The translations under genes were made by a program, and so were the position numbers. DNA of 64,000 nucleotides from the NCBI GenBank assembly GCA_932521035.1, contig OW051494.1, positions 482,001-546,000 of the forward strand, read 5' to 3'. The stretch comes from Oscheius dolichura. Lineage: Eukaryota; Nematoda; Chromadorea; Rhabditida; Rhabditidae. Of this stretch, positions 43,133-54,936 are shown piece by piece. How positions within the stretch are numbered: position 1 is the stretch's first letter; each line of letters begins with the position of its first letter. The notes beneath the pieces are model-generated. The model saw nothing but the letters and a program-made list of their open reading frames with translations, had not been told where the DNA came from and made no database searches.

Positions 43133-43562
43133 CTAAATAGTATCTCCGGTCAGGCACCTAGCACCACCTCTGCTATCCCGGCCACTCCAGCCACCCCGAC
43201 GACTCCTGGACGGGGAAAATGACCGGCAGCCGAGACGAGACGACACCCGGCTGTTCCTTTTTTGATCATTTTCAACTCTTCTAAAATATTGAATAAACGA
43301 GAAGATGACACTCTGCATTTTGTATTAAAATATTCAATTATACTTCCTTTTCTATCCCCTGACAATTTAGTACAGAATTCTCCAGTGAATAATAGAGGGA
43401 GCAGGTGATTTACTCATTCCCTTTTCTTCCCCACCTCCGCCCGAGATGGGGAAGAAAACATAGCTGTTATCTGGCGTATAACCCAACAAGATCAGGCAAT
43501 GAATAATATAGGAAGCAGGTGAAATATATCTGCGGCTGATTGGTAGCTTTTCTCCCCAAACC
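43133..43562. other. Gap, no gene seen
   Basis: It holds the 3' end of the L-domain gene (AATAAA at about 43292) and the promoter side of receptor 5. Confidence 0.45.
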
Positions 43563-44995
43563 ATGGCCAAGGCGGCGGCCATTCGCGCCAGCTATGCTGC
43601 TATCGCCATCCTCTCCACTCTTCTTCTCAATTTCATATTGTATATTATTTTTGCCAAAACGCCGAAAGAAATGAGGACTTATAAATGGCTCCTGGTTAAC
43701 ATTCAGGTATGTTTTGATTCGGATATTTTAAAAATGGAATAGATCTCCGTCTTTGTGGAAGTCTTCTTCTGGACGGTGTTGATGTCCCCAATTCCGGAAG
43801 TCAATCCTGTTACTCACTTCTATTCGGTTGGATTATGGTATCAGGCATTTGGAACACCGGTTAAAATCACATTTGTAGGTTTCTTTCAAGTGGGTCTAGG
43901 GCGGTAAACCAGGGCCGAGTCAGTAAGGCGCTTTTTCGGTGCAACAGCCTCAATATACCAGTTACAGTATGTCAAAGATTGTAGACCTATTGCACCGAAA
44001 AAGCGCAAAGCTCCCCCGAATATGCGCCTTACTGACCCGGGATTGGTTTGGGGTCCTACAGCGATCTCCGTTTCCTTTTCTCGGTTACTGTAAGAAGTAA
44101 CTCCTAACTTACTGTGTCCTATTTTTTCATACCTTTTTTTCAGGCAATAGAGACGTGTCTCCACTGCCTGGCCCTTTCCAGTCTCCTAATTTGTGTCAGC
44201 TATCGCTACCGGCCGCTGTGCGCCTTCGGCGAAAGCTGGTTCTACCGTCAGACGGTCAGAGACGGCGGACGGATGGAATTCTTCTATTTGTACGTAACAA
44301 GTCCAACCATCTACACGATCCTCTCGTACTTTGCTCTTTTAACGGACGGCGAGTCAAGGGCCCTCATTTTAAAGGTCTGTTCCTGATTTTTTTTTCCAGT
44401 AGGAGGCAGATTCCAGCTGGATCCTGAACATGTCTTTGTCTCTACTGTGGGAGCTTTCAGTGATGATGCTTGGATGTGGGCTATCGGTTTAATATTAGCC
44501 ACCCTTGTTGTCGGTGGTGAAGCCATCTTCATTGTCTTTGACTCCCATAGAATATTGAGAAAGAAGGCAATGAATAGCCGGACAGCTGTCCTCCACAAGG
44601 AGGCAATCAACGCCCTCATTATTCAGGCATTTCTGGGCTATATGGAATCAAACTTTTTTAGATCTCTCTAATGGAAACAGTCAGCTTGATTGCTTCCACT
44701 TTTCTGGGTTGTATTTTGTTTACGAGCGGCAGTAATCAGATCAATGCCAAAAATGGATTGTTTGATATCTTTCTCTCCTTTGCTTGTTGCTTTTATTCGT
44801 CAAAATCGATATGTTGCAGTCTGGCTATCTTGGCCCATAAACCGTACAGGTCAGTTGGTTACAGTATCTTGTATTAGATGGTCTTTCAGAAGTGCTGTTA
44901 GGAATCTCATCTGGAAGGAACAGGGAGAGGCAACGGTGGCCCCAGATGGAAGAAACCGTGGAGACATCATTGGAATGCAAACACTAAATGATTAA
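43563..44995 (+). CDS. 7TM chemoreceptor 5 (more diverged)
   Basis: Same six-exon plan as the array at 32.6-38.8 kb: MAKAAAIRASYAAIAILS, TPKEMRTYKW, ISVFVEVFFW, AIETCLHCLALSSL, FSDDAWMWAIGLI, NSRTAVLHKEAINALI, ILAHKPYR. Intron 2 holds a MITE. The donor after ALIIQ reads GCATTT, a poor GC donor; if it is not used the frame stops soon after. The C-terminus (DGRNRGDIIGMQTLND) differs from the array genes. Functional status is uncertain. Confidence 0.7.
43899..44058. mobile_element. MITE family A, copy 12
   Basis: A shortened left arm (GGGCGGTAAACCAGGGCCG, then GCGCTTTTTCGGTGCAAC), inside an intron of receptor 5. Confidence 0.8.
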
Positions 44996-45012
44996 ATGTT
45001 AGATGGCGCAGA

Positions 45013-45451
45013 TACAGGGGGAAAACCAGATCCAGGCCAGTAAGGCGCATTTTAGGGGGAGGTGTGCAGCGTTTGCGCTTTTTCAGTGCAATCTTACCCT
45101 AATAATGGGCAGATGTCTGTCTGTATGACCTGTCGTCTGTACGGATTGACCGGTCAAATGAGAGAGAAGCAGACATTTCGACCGTCAGGTTTTATCCGAC
45201 TGTCAAAGGTTATTCGACAAGAAAATCACTAGAACAGCTCTTTGGGAAAGGGGAGCCGGCGCTGCCGATTGTTTTTCGATCGAGTTGTTAACCCCAGCGC
45301 CGTCGAAGACGGTCGGAGGCATACTTGTAGGTCTATAATCTTTGGCATACTGTAATTGGTATATTGGGGTTATTGCACCGAAAAAGCGCAAAGGCGACAT
45401 GTTCCTTCCGAATATGCGCCTTACCGGCCCGGATCTGGTTTACCGCCATAG
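45013..45451. mobile_element. MITE family A, copy 13, with nested insert
   Basis: Both arms are recognisable (CCAGATCCAGGCCAGTAAGG at left, GGCCCGGATCTGGTTTACCG at right). About 225 bases of unrelated sequence (about 45105-45328) separate them, starting just after TTTCAGTGCAAT. Confidence 0.8.
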
Positions 45452-45523
45452 CTGTCGGGATCACAAACAGGATCTGAACCGGGAAGGATCTTTATTTTGG
45501 CCTGAAAGATAAGAAAACGGAGG

Positions 45524-45794
45524 TTATTCCCCAATGATTCGGCCACATTGGCAAGTATAGCGTCGGCTCTTCTTTCTCCAGCAGGCTCCGCCAGTTTTTC
45601 TCTATAAAAAACGTACGGTTTCGTTGGATTTAGACTATACAAACACTAACCTGGGATTGGCAAGATGCATTACACAGAGCGTTCCCCTGAGAGGCGTAGA
45701 CTCCTCCCCGGTGGAAACGGTCGCAAGGGTTGGCTGCTTCGATTAGGCAGGCACAGAAGGCAAATAAAGCGAAAAGAACCAGAACGGCCTTCAT
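45524..45794 (-). CDS. Defensin-like (CS-alpha-beta) secreted peptide
   Basis: Exons 45651-45794 and 45524-45601 join in phase to 73 residues. A signal peptide (MKAVLVLFALFAFCACL) precedes a mature region with six cysteines spaced C...CNASC...C...CQC, i.e. C, CxxxC, C, CxC, the arrangement of arthropod/nematode CS-alpha-beta defensins (ABF type). It is basic (CWRKKSRRYTCQC). An antimicrobial role is inferred from the motif and charge. Confidence 0.75.
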
Positions 45795-45799
45795 TTTTG

Positions 45800-48385
45800 G
45801 AAAAGAGAAATTGGAAGAAACACCGAACGAGCCGGACTTTTATACTATTGTTATTCCTGAGGAGGGGGGAGGGGCAAAGGCCAAAGCAAAGAATTTCAAA
45901 CGTCCGGCCTTTTGGAAAGGTGTGTTTTGTGTTTCTACTTTGGTCTTTCATTGTATCTATTCTCGCTTCCGTTCGGGATGATTCAATGGTCTTTTCGGGG
46001 GCTTGGAACGTCTGCAGCGTGTGATAATCATTCAACCCTTTCAATGCTTTCAATGCAATTGGTTTTTGATGCTTTATTCCCGTTTTTTGAGCGCTAATGT
46101 GTTGACCATAAACTACCGTATACTCTGCTGATCTTCGCAAATGGCTGGGTGTTTGGCTTGTTTCTTACCACAGCGCGAGATGCGATTAAACAGAATACGC
46201 TGGTTCTGGTCGTTCGCGTAGAGCGGTGTCTGTAAAGCGAATTTTCAGCTGGAAATCAGCTTTGCCCTTTTTCTGTGTATTAGTCCCGTGATACTAACGA
46301 AAGCATGCCAAAAATTAGAGACTTATCGCACCGAAAAAGCGGAAGGCCGGCTTGCCGAACTCAAAAACGCGCCTTACTGATCCAGACCAGATTTACCGCT
46401 CTACGCGGCGTAGGCTTCACACAGCGCGGGGAGAAGGCAGCTTTTGATCTCGAAAAAATAGCTCATTTGAAAATTCTATCCAACGCGGGCGGGAAGGGGG
46501 ATCGCAAAGCTCGAGTTTCGGGAACACTGAACAACACAAGGTGCACACCGACAGGGCTTTTATGCCTGTGGTGCGAGAAAAAGGCGATAAAGAGATGACA
46601 GGGACAAGAAAACGACGAATATCGGGGAAGACGATGTGGTGAAGAAGACTGAAGACTGGGACCGCCGTGGATAGAGTAGCAGAGAAGAGAACCTGCAAAA
46701 ATAGCCGATTACTACAGAAAAACGAGGGCCAAAAATTGAAGCACTCGCTTTGAAAAGCCCTCTGAATTGTTTTTATGGTTCTTCTCTTTAGAATCATTTG
46801 AATAAAGACGCGCGGTAAAGACGAGTGCGGCCAATTTCCGCTGTAAAAAAAAGAACCAGAGTGTATATCCAACCTCCACGACGTAGAGAGACTGGAGAGA
46901 CCGAGGACAAACACAACAGAAAGGCACTGGGCAGAAGGTACACTGGGCAGAAGGTACACTGGGCAGAAGGTAACTGTTGGTGGTAGAGAGTGGTTTTTAT
47001 TCATTTAAGCAGAGAAGAGGGCAAAAGGGAACGACTATGAGGAGGTCTAATCACAGCAAACAGGGGAGAGCACCTCCAAAAATCATCGGTAAAGAACAAA
47101 GAGGGAAATTTGAAAATCGCGGGGTTGTCTTTTTCTAATTTCGTTATGACCGCTTTGAACAGAAAAGTGACAAATAGAACACCACCGATTTTCTGGAAAA
47201 AAAGGCAGAAAATGGTAAGCAACCTATCAAAGAGCGGTGAATTGAAAGCTCCAGTTGAAAACAGGTCCAATCCGGCAGTTCCCCGTCCTTTTGCCAGCTT
47301 TCGTTTCGATTTCTCGGTCTCATTGCTTGAAAAAGTCCCTTTCCTCTTTGTAACTGGATGTAGATTAGCTAGTGGTTCCTTCTGATCCCCATGAATCCAT
47401 TCCAGTCCTTCTCCTTCCTCTCCAGTCTCTAAAAATCAGTTTATAGCCAAGAAACAGTCGGATCTCACCTTTCAGGTCCTTCTTTCCTCATTGTTGCTCT
47501 ACTTCCTGGTCTGGGGACGACCGTAGTTCTTCTCGAGTCCATCCCTAAAAACAAAAAAGCCAAGCAGAGTCAAAAAATTCAAAAACAAATCATAAAATCT
47601 CATTTGACCCCAAATTTAGCCAAACTGAGCTTCCTCTTGGGTTTCAAGCACTTCCAGTCTTCCCTAATGATGCCCGAGATCCAGATGTGAGTTCCAAACA
47701 CCGCTATGGTTCACATGGGATCTACAAAACATCAGAAGACCGAGCCGAGACGCCACTCGGCGAGGAGGGCTGCGAGTGGTGGCGGATTCACCCCGTCACT
47801 GTCTCATTGGCCATCTCTAGTCCCAATTTTAGTCAAAAGTTGTGTTTCCCCGATTGTTTATGGTAGCAAACTTTCTGGAAAATGATAAAATACAACCTGG
47901 TAGGTGAATTGAAGAAGTCGACCGCAGACGGGGATGAAAGAAGCGCAACTGGCGAGCAACTGATTGAATTTTGCCCAAAAGCTGTCGAGATGACAAGGTT
48001 CGACCAGAAGTCAACAAGATCCCGGTCAAGCGGTAAAATTGAATACTAATGGGCAGAATGAAGTGGGGAATGTGGTGAATATATGAAAAATCAGTTAAAA
48101 TGAGCCAAAACCTCGAAATTTGAACATTTGTGAACATTTCCGCGCACGGCGCGCCCAAACACGGCTTTCGCGTCCAAATTATAGCTTTATCCGCATATTA
48201 TCCAATGTTTTTATAGTCAAAATGTAGCCCAGCATTTTTTCTACAAAAGCTGCTATTCTGTAAAATTTACTAGAGGAACTGAAAGAAATGGGAAGTTTCT
48301 CAAGCTAGAAGTTTAGATTTCCCGGCAGTATGAGTCATTAGTAGCCAAATTTCACCAATATAAGGGAAACAACAGCTATCCAGAC
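45800..48385. other. Long gap with weak candidates
   Basis: A right-half MITE A fragment lies at about 46303-46403. A 16-bp unit (CACTGGGCAGAAGGTA) repeats about three times at 46925-46972. The 195-codon minus frame (46417-47004) spans that repeat and has no family support. Two short minus-strand open pieces at about 47465-47545 and 47380-47436 could splice into a ~45-residue basic peptide, but this is speculative. Confidence 0.35.
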
Positions 48386-48874
48386 ATGTACGCCGCTTCC
48401 CCGTCGAATATAGCGACTTATTTGTACAACTGTAGCCGTCCGCCGCCCGATGTTGCTATCCTCTCCCTGGCTCTCCCTCCCCACTTATTTCCCCTCAGTG
48501 ACCATTATTCCTCCTCTCCAATGGTTTACCCCTACAAGAAGCGGACAGAGCATCCGCTGATAACTGTAGATATGTATGGGTTGTGGTTCCATGTTCAACA
48601 CTGTTTTATGAAGGATAATTGCCCCTATTGGGGATGTAATCAAACCAAGGAAGGACTCAAACACACCCGGGATTGTACCAAACGAGGGTGTGAGATTCTG
48701 GCTTGCCAAGCGGCGGAAGCGTGAGTTTCTTCATTATTTTTTGATTTCCGCTAAAAATTGGAGAATTCTACTTTTAAAACATACTTCAATCGGGTATTTT
48801 TCAGCTTTACCAACGGCGTTTGGTCCTCATTTCTTGCCTGCTACGACCATTCCCAATCAACTGCCCAATATTAG
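48386..48874 (+). CDS. TAZ-type zinc finger miniprotein
   Basis: Exons 48386-48720 and 48805-48874 join in phase to 134 residues. After a Pro/Ser-rich N-terminal half, about residues 67-108 contain WFHVQHCFMKDNCPYWGCNQ and LKHTRDCTKRGCEILAC. The alternating His/Cys spacing (H-x3-C-x5-C-x4-C ... H-x3-C-x4-C) matches the zinc sites of TAZ domains of CBP/p300 coactivators. Here the finger stands alone, without KIX, bromo or HAT domains. It may bind transcription-factor activation segments; that is inference. Confidence 0.65.
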
Positions 48875-49266
48875 TTCCTGTTACTTTTTCTGTTCTGTAT
48901 CTTGTACTATTCTTTACATACTATAAATGCCCATGATAATCGATACTAACAGCGAGGACGATGTGCACACTGACATGGCTAAAACAGGCGGCTAGGAGCA
49001 GCTGTCCTAATAAGGACTAGGGCGGCAGTATTGGGTTGGATAAATCGCTATAAATCCAATTGAAACTGCTTCGCCGTGCTAAAAGTTGTGACCTTTCTGT
49101 GTCCAATAATGCCATTCACTTCTTTCTTTTCGACTATTTCCTGGTTCCTTTCCGCTTTTCCTCTTGTTCAGCACGAGACTTTTTGCAAGAAGACAAAAGG
49201 ATTTAGATAAAAGCCCTGATAAATAGGCCGAGCGGGGGTAATGATAGCGCTGTTCGTCTTGCTATC
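48875..49266. other. Intergenic, no gene seen
   Basis: AT-rich promoter region of the next secreted gene. Confidence 0.4.
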
Positions 49267-49636
49267 ATGCTACTTCCGCTGCTTAGCCTTGCTCTCCTTC
49301 TCCTGGTCAACCAAGGGGCAAATGGCCAATCATGCTCTAGTGGTAGGGGACTCCGTCTACTCACTCAAACTGTTATAATTATATTTCAGGTGTTACAAAT
49401 GGACAATGTGTAAATGGGGCGTGTCCAACTGGATACACCTGTGGACAGGGTAACCTCTGCTGTAAAAATAGCTCGTGCGCGGATGAAAACCCAAGGTATA
49501 CACTAAAATCCATAGTTTTGATTACAAAAAATCTCTTTTTAGCTGCCAGACCTGGGCTAAAAATGGCTTCTGTACTAATCCTTACTTTACACCGGATGAT
49601 AAGAAGATGTGCGCCAAAACTTGTGGCCTCTGTTAA
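49267..49636 (+). CDS. Secreted CC-domain plus ShKT protein
   Basis: Three exons (introns from about 49343 and 49496) give about 90 residues in phase. The signal peptide MLLPLLSLALLLLVNQGANG is followed by a Cys-rich unit CVNGACPTGYTCGQGNLCC (the same unit as in the gene at 52837) and a C-terminal ShKT module ending CAKTCGLC. A small extracellular protein, possibly defence-related. Confidence 0.8.
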
Positions 49637-49701
49637 TGGAATGAGCGAGGAGATCAATGAAAATGAAATAAAGTGAAACAAAACGAGAATAAAACCATAT
49701 A

Positions 49702-49869
49702 GGGTGGCAAACCAGGTCCGGGCCAGCAAGGCGCATTTTCGGGGGAACAGGTCTATAATCTTTGGCTTACTGTAATTTGTATATTGAGGCTATTGCACCG
49801 AAAAAGCGCAAAGGCGGCGCGCTTCTCCCGAAAATGCGCCTTGCTGGCCCTGACCTCGTTTTCCGCCCT
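49702..49869. mobile_element. MITE family A, copy 15
   Basis: GGGTGGCAAACCAGGTCCGG to GCCCTGACCTCGTTTTCCGC; part of the left arm is deleted. Confidence 0.8.
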
Positions 49870-50006
49870 AGTCTCGAAGAGAGCATTTCAGAAGAAATTA
49901 TACCCTGTTTCAGCGGCAAAAAAGGAAGGGTGCCAAGTTCAACAATCAAAACTTTTATTTTTATAATGTTATTGGGAAGTGTTGGAGGGAGTCTTGTCTT
50001 CACATT

Positions 50007-51054
50007 AAAAAGCGTATTGCGAGCAGAGACCGCAAGTCTTGGCACACTGTGACAATTTCTGTCCGTTGGTGTAAAAAGTACTGTTACAGAAGCCGGTGGC
50101 CTTCATCGCAGCACAGCTGAAAATTTGTGTTTTTTCTATATTCTCTAAAAAAAATCTTACTCGGCGCTCCTATCAGCACAACCGTAACATTCAATTGAAT
50201 CAGTTGAGCCAATGCAAAAGCCTCCTTTATCGTAATATTGGTTGAACAGGACGGAAAATCCTGGAGGGCACTTGTAGTCGATAGCGGGACCCTGAAATCT
50301 TGGCTTTGCGTATAGTGACCCTTTTTTGATTTCTGGAGTGAAAAAATGGATCTAGAAGTGTGTTTCTTGCTCTACAGCTCCAAAAGTGCCTGTCACATAT
50401 GACATGGGGAACTTCACGCCTCGGAACAGTCTGCCCAAGTGGCGCAGTAGCGGAGTGGCGCGCGCAATTGAAACATCGTGGGTTCTATCCCCTTTGAAGC
50501 AGAACTTTTTTGCTTTTTTCTATTCTGTTTTTCGGGCGTTACGAGGAAGATAACATCAAAAATCACTTACCAAGGGATTGCATTTCTGTGCAGGAGCTGA
50601 AGAAAGGGTTTGAGCAACCTGACAACAGTATCCACAATAGTTTGGGCAGTTAGCTAAGGCTAGGTTCTTCTTCTCCCCGCTGAAAATGGCGCTCGCCGTG
50701 CTGGTAGTCTACAAAAAAGGGAAGAGATTATAGTGTAAGAAGCCCTTTACCATGTAGCACTCGAGAGGCCTCAGTCCAACCGGATCTCCAGCCTTTTTTT
50801 GAAAGTCTTGGCCACCGAGGGCCGGATTGAATAGTTGCTGACACTCGGCGAAGCTCAACTTGTCCTTACAACCGAATGCCGAAGGGCTGAAAAGGTAGTC
50901 CCGAGGGTTTGGTCCGTTCTAAATGTTGTCGTTAACAAGATTACAGTAGAAAAACTACCGACACACTACAGTTGTTATCTTGGATAGGGGCCACTGGAGC
51001 CACGCCAGCAGCCAGGGAGACGGTCACGACCAGAAGAGCCAAGCGGAGCGGCAT
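50007..51054 (-). CDS. Secreted ShKT-family protein
   Basis: Five exons. The signal peptide MPLRLALLVVTVSLAAG is followed by CKDKLSFAECQQLFNP, then CPNYCGYCCQV, a Cys-rich segment (CPPGFSVLFNQ ... CYGCAD) and a C-terminal ShKT module (CAAMKATGFCNSTFY ... CGLCSQYAF). It is a paralogue of the divergently transcribed gene at 51409 and of the ShKT genes at 3.5 and 39 kb. One intron holds a tRNA-derived SINE copy. Confidence 0.8.
50430..50530 (+). repeat. tRNA-derived SINE-like copy 3
   Basis: Box A (TGGCGCAGTAGC) and a box B-like GGTTCTATCC, then the tail TTTTTTGCTTTTTTC shared with the other copies. Confidence 0.5.
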
Positions 51055-51408
51055 TTCAAAGTGAATAGGTCAGTCGGGAGCGGGTCTTTTATATCGGAAC
51101 AGGAGAATTGTTCGACAGCTGGGGTAACATTTTTGCACAACCCCTTAGGACTGTAGATACAGCCAGGGTCGGGTTTTGTGTTTTATTGAAACATCAATTC
51201 CTTCTCGGGGGGTCTGCACCTGTTTAAACTGAAAGGAATTGAACATGGCCCACCCGAAAATAAAGTTTCGTTCCCTATCGGCAGGTGTGTCAACTCTTCC
51301 AATTAGCAATGCTCCTGCTCGACTCCGGCAGTAAGTTTCCCCAGCTGTCAAAAAATTCTCCTCCTTCCGTATAAAATCCCCGCTCCTGGCTGACCTAGTC
51401 ACGTCGAA
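51055..51408. promoter_or_regulatory. Short divergent promoter region shared by two paralogues
   Basis: 354 bases separate the start codons of two head-to-head ShKT-family paralogues. TATA-like ATAAAA motifs lie near each gene (GTATAAAATCCCCG on plus; its counterpart TTTTATATCGG reads as TATAAAA on minus). Co-expression is an inference. Confidence 0.45.
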
Positions 51409-51890
51409 ATGCCGCTCTGCTGGGCTCTTCTGGCCGTGACCGTCTCCCTGGCTGCTGGCGCGGCTCCCGTCCCTCCACCGGGGTACATCGGCCCTCCAAT
51501 GGATTACAACTGCACCACCTACGTATGTCTGACTAGCTTATGATAATTCGGACTTTTAGGGGTCTATATACGGAAATGCTTACCCCTATACAGCGGACGC
51601 CTTCAACTGCCAGGATAAGCTGTCCCGGACGGCTTGCCGTGAACTCTTCTCCAGTAGATCCCAGAGCTTGAGACAGGATGTCATTACAAAGGCGGGAGAT
51701 CTCGGGCCAATTTATCTGGAATGTTTCTCGGTATATAGTTTTATTAAAGGGAGGAGAACGGTTCCTTTAGGTGATTAGCAAAGCCAATGGAATGGCGAGT
51801 TACAGTCAAAATATCAAGGCCTTGGCTCTGGAAAACTGCCCCAATTTCTGTGGATTCTGCTGCCAGGCGCCCAAAACAGCTGGAAAATAA
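51409..51890 (+). CDS. Secreted Cys-rich protein, short paralogue of the ShKT gene
   Basis: Exons 51409-51522, 51560-51730 and 51771-51890 close in phase to 134 residues. The signal peptide (MPLCWALLAVTVSLAAG) is nearly identical to that of the divergent neighbour. It keeps the CQDKLSRTACRELF and CPNFCGFCCQ parts but ends before any ShKT module. A truncated or streamlined family member. Confidence 0.85.
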
Positions 51891-52836
51891 GCACAGCTTT
51901 TCAATAAAATCCGGATCGTTTTACAGCTGTTTCATGTTCTTTTACAATAAATATTAGCTGTTATGTAGATCTGATAGAGAAATCAGCAAAAACGGTACCA
52001 AAATTTTTTCGATAAATGTGGTATTCCCCATGGTGTTAGGTGTGCAACGACAGCATCTCTACTTCTCCACTTCTGCTAGTCTACCATATACTGCCAGATA
52101 GAGCTCATCGAGATCTACAAGATGCTGTTCTTATCTCCTCCAGAATGAATTTCTTGCACCTATTTCGATTTGAAATAGGCCCCATACTAACCCTCCCCAG
52201 CAGTCTCAATTGAGTTATCCCCTCCAGAGAAAGAGTGAGGAGCCACGCCCAAAAATCTTGAATAGAATGGAAGTCCGATAGCTCGTTGGAATCGTCTCGT
52301 CGAGCTGGTCAAGAAAACCTAGGTATCCTAGCTAGAGCTATTCCTATGCACCAAAACCAGGGCGATCAAGAAAAATGGAAGATTTGAATTTTCGAAATTA
52401 CTTCCTGGACTTGATCGGGGCTAGGGGATAAAACTCATCTGATCCACGGATGTGTGGTATGCCGATAGATAGATCTCGTCGAGCTGAACAAGGTGACGTA
52501 CATTTCGTACCCAATCGGTGACCCTAATAGTGTCTGCTACCCCAAAAGCTTTATCCCAGAACAAAAATTACGGTAACATTTTCTCTATTCTTCAATGCTC
52601 CATCAATCCTTGCAAAATCCCGCAGTTAGAACAGAATAAACATCATTGGCTGTTGAAATTAAATGTTCTGTTCGCCCGTTGTCCAAATTCACCAGTTCAT
52701 ATTAGTTCAGTAGCTGTCGGCGCAGTCATTGTAAGCTGTTTAATCACAACCTTTGGCAGCGGCCGTATAAAATAACGGCTGTCATTGTTTCGAGCCCATT
52801 TTTCCACAAAGTGGAACTAACTAGCCGCCCTTCAGG
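51891..52836 (+). repeat. Gap containing dispersed repeat family B, copy 2
   Basis: About 52100-52430 repeats the 13.6 kb segment (GAGATCTACAAGATGCTGTT, GGAAGTCCGATAGCTCGTTG). No gene is seen. Confidence 0.55.
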
Positions 52837-53200
52837 ATGAATATTCTTCTTCTTGGTTTTCTGGCTCTTGCAACTGTTGCTTCCTATGTAGCCGGCTCGG
52901 TATCTCTTCCAAGCTGTCCTCAATCGGTGCAGCCGTTGGGAAGTAATGTCATATCCACTGATATCTCTAATATATATTTCAGTCTGTAATAATGGAATGT
53001 GCCCCACTGGATACACCTGTTCAGCCGGGAATGTCTGCTGTAAAAAACCGGCTCCGACCTGCCCTGCTGGACAGCAGACAGCCAGTAAGCTTTGAGCTTC
53101 TCCTCCCAAGGAACTCTTACCATTTTCAGCGTGTGTTAATAATATGTGCCCTCCTGGATGGTCAACTTGTCAGGCAGGAAATATCTGCTGCAAGAAATAG
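52837..53200 (+). CDS. Secreted protein with two CC domains
   Basis: Three exons close in phase to about 92 residues. The signal peptide is MNILLLGFLALATVASYVAG; then come two copies of a Cys unit, CNNGMCPTGYTCSAGNVCC and CVNNMCPPGWSTCQAGNICC. The start codon lies one base after TTCAG, as expected for a trans-splice site. The unit is shared with the gene at 49267, so these are relatives in one small cluster. Confidence 0.8.
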
Positions 53201-54936
53201 GCGTCACCTATGGGCAGTCAACGACCTCCTTTCTACATGGCACAGAATAATAATTCTATGCGAAAATGTTTCCAATAAAACCGTTCATTTATTAGCTTTG
53301 GAGCATTTTTACTTTTAATTTAAAAAAAAATATGTTTCATTTTTCATATAATTTTTAAAATAAAACAAGCTCAGATGGTTTATGAAGTCTTCGTTAGGGA
53401 GCTTTCTTCTTGCACAGGTACTAGTAGTCGTGGTGGTTGTCGTCGTCTTGGAATAACTTCCAATGGAAACCGGAGTCCCATTGATAGGTCCATCAATAGT
53501 TGCTCTGGTAGTATAACGGAAGCGGAAACTATAGTGACATGTTAGAATCAATCCTGGTTTTGCCGCTCCTCCAAAGTGTGCCAGAACTCAAAAGTTGTCG
53601 TTAGTGTCGTGAAGAAGAAGACGAAGGGAATAGAGATTTATTAGAGAAAAGGAGAAAAATAGTGATATTGACAGGGGAGAGAATCGTATTTAGTAAAGAA
53701 GAGAGCGAGTCGTCCGTATGAGAACAATTGGATAGACGTAAACAGATAGGAATGTATCGGGGGAGAAAGAAGAGAAATCCCTAAAACACTCTCATTTGAG
53801 ATAGTTAGTGTATGGCAATTGATGTTTTCCCCAAAGGGGAAATTCTTTAAAATATCGTATAATTTGAAAAAGGGATCAATTGTTACCGCTGAGCCACAAT
53901 CCAGAATTATTCCATTTATTGTTGAAGACAGTTACAGAAAAAAGGAAGATTCCGTTGAAATAGACCGATAAATATGATCAGCCTGAAAATTAAGGAGGGT
54001 TTAACAATTTATAAATTGGAGAAAGGGAAAAGGGAAGAGAATAAGAGGATGCCGCCCCGAATAGCGCTGCCTGTTCTAAAGATTGCTGACAATAAATCGT
54101 GGGAAACAAGGAGAACTGTATGTTCTCGCTTATTTTATGGATTTTGGGATTATTCAAGGTGATATAGTGTCCGTTTTCAATGAATATTCTTCGAAATAAT
54201 CTGTCCGCTACGGGACCAGGAAGCTTTCAAACCTAGCTCCGTTTACGATATTATACGATATTTTGGCGATATCGTGGCGGAGACGTGCGGCCAAATTTGA
54301 ATCCGTAGAATATCCGTTGGAAATGGACTATACACACTTCATCTCTATCAAATAGAGCGTGGTCGGAGAATAATTATTGTGCCGGTGTTAGCTGGGCTGC
54401 GAAAGATGTGTCGAATTCTCTGCCACGTGTCAGACCACGCGTATATAGTGCTGAGCTGTCTGGTAGAGGAATACAGGACTGTAATAATGAGCACGAGGCG
54501 TCATTCATGCCTATAGGGGAAAATAATACCAGGATGACGTCGTGAGATCCTATTCCCATTGACCCCTCTCATTTTGGGCGGCAAAAAACTCCTGACGGGG
54601 CAAAAGAAGCGGAAAAAAGACGAAATCAAGGGACTTTATTTTGAATATGAGATAAATTCAATCATTTTTTACAAAACAAAAATTTACAAATTCCAAATAG
54701 AAACCACTAGTCCCGGTCCCATGTTTGCCTTTTACAGAGATAAATCAATGTTCCCCTGCACGTGGAGCCATAACCAGCCTGTATTCGATTTGTTCAGTTG
54801 TATCAACTAACAACGAACCAGAGGGTAATTCTCATCCTTTTTAGGGTTTGTTCAGGTTTTTTCTTGTTTGTCATGCCCTCTGACACGCTACTTTTCTCTA
54901 TACAATCTAGCAATCAGGAAGGAATTGTATTCTGAA
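53201..54936. other. Repeat-rich gap; one unassigned frame
   Basis: About 53850-54010 belongs to dispersed repeat family D (see 56.2 and 58.3 kb). A plus frame 54309-54545 (IHTSSLSNRAWSEN ... ASFMPIGENNTRMTS) is open and looks moderately protein-like, but it has no start codon or family match. A minus frame at 53315-53551 has a Thr run only. Confidence 0.35.

Noticed and set aside
46417..47004. 195-codon minus-strand frame
   Set aside because: It spans a short tandem repeat and MITE-adjacent sequence, has no domain, signal or splice support, and its peptide looks random.
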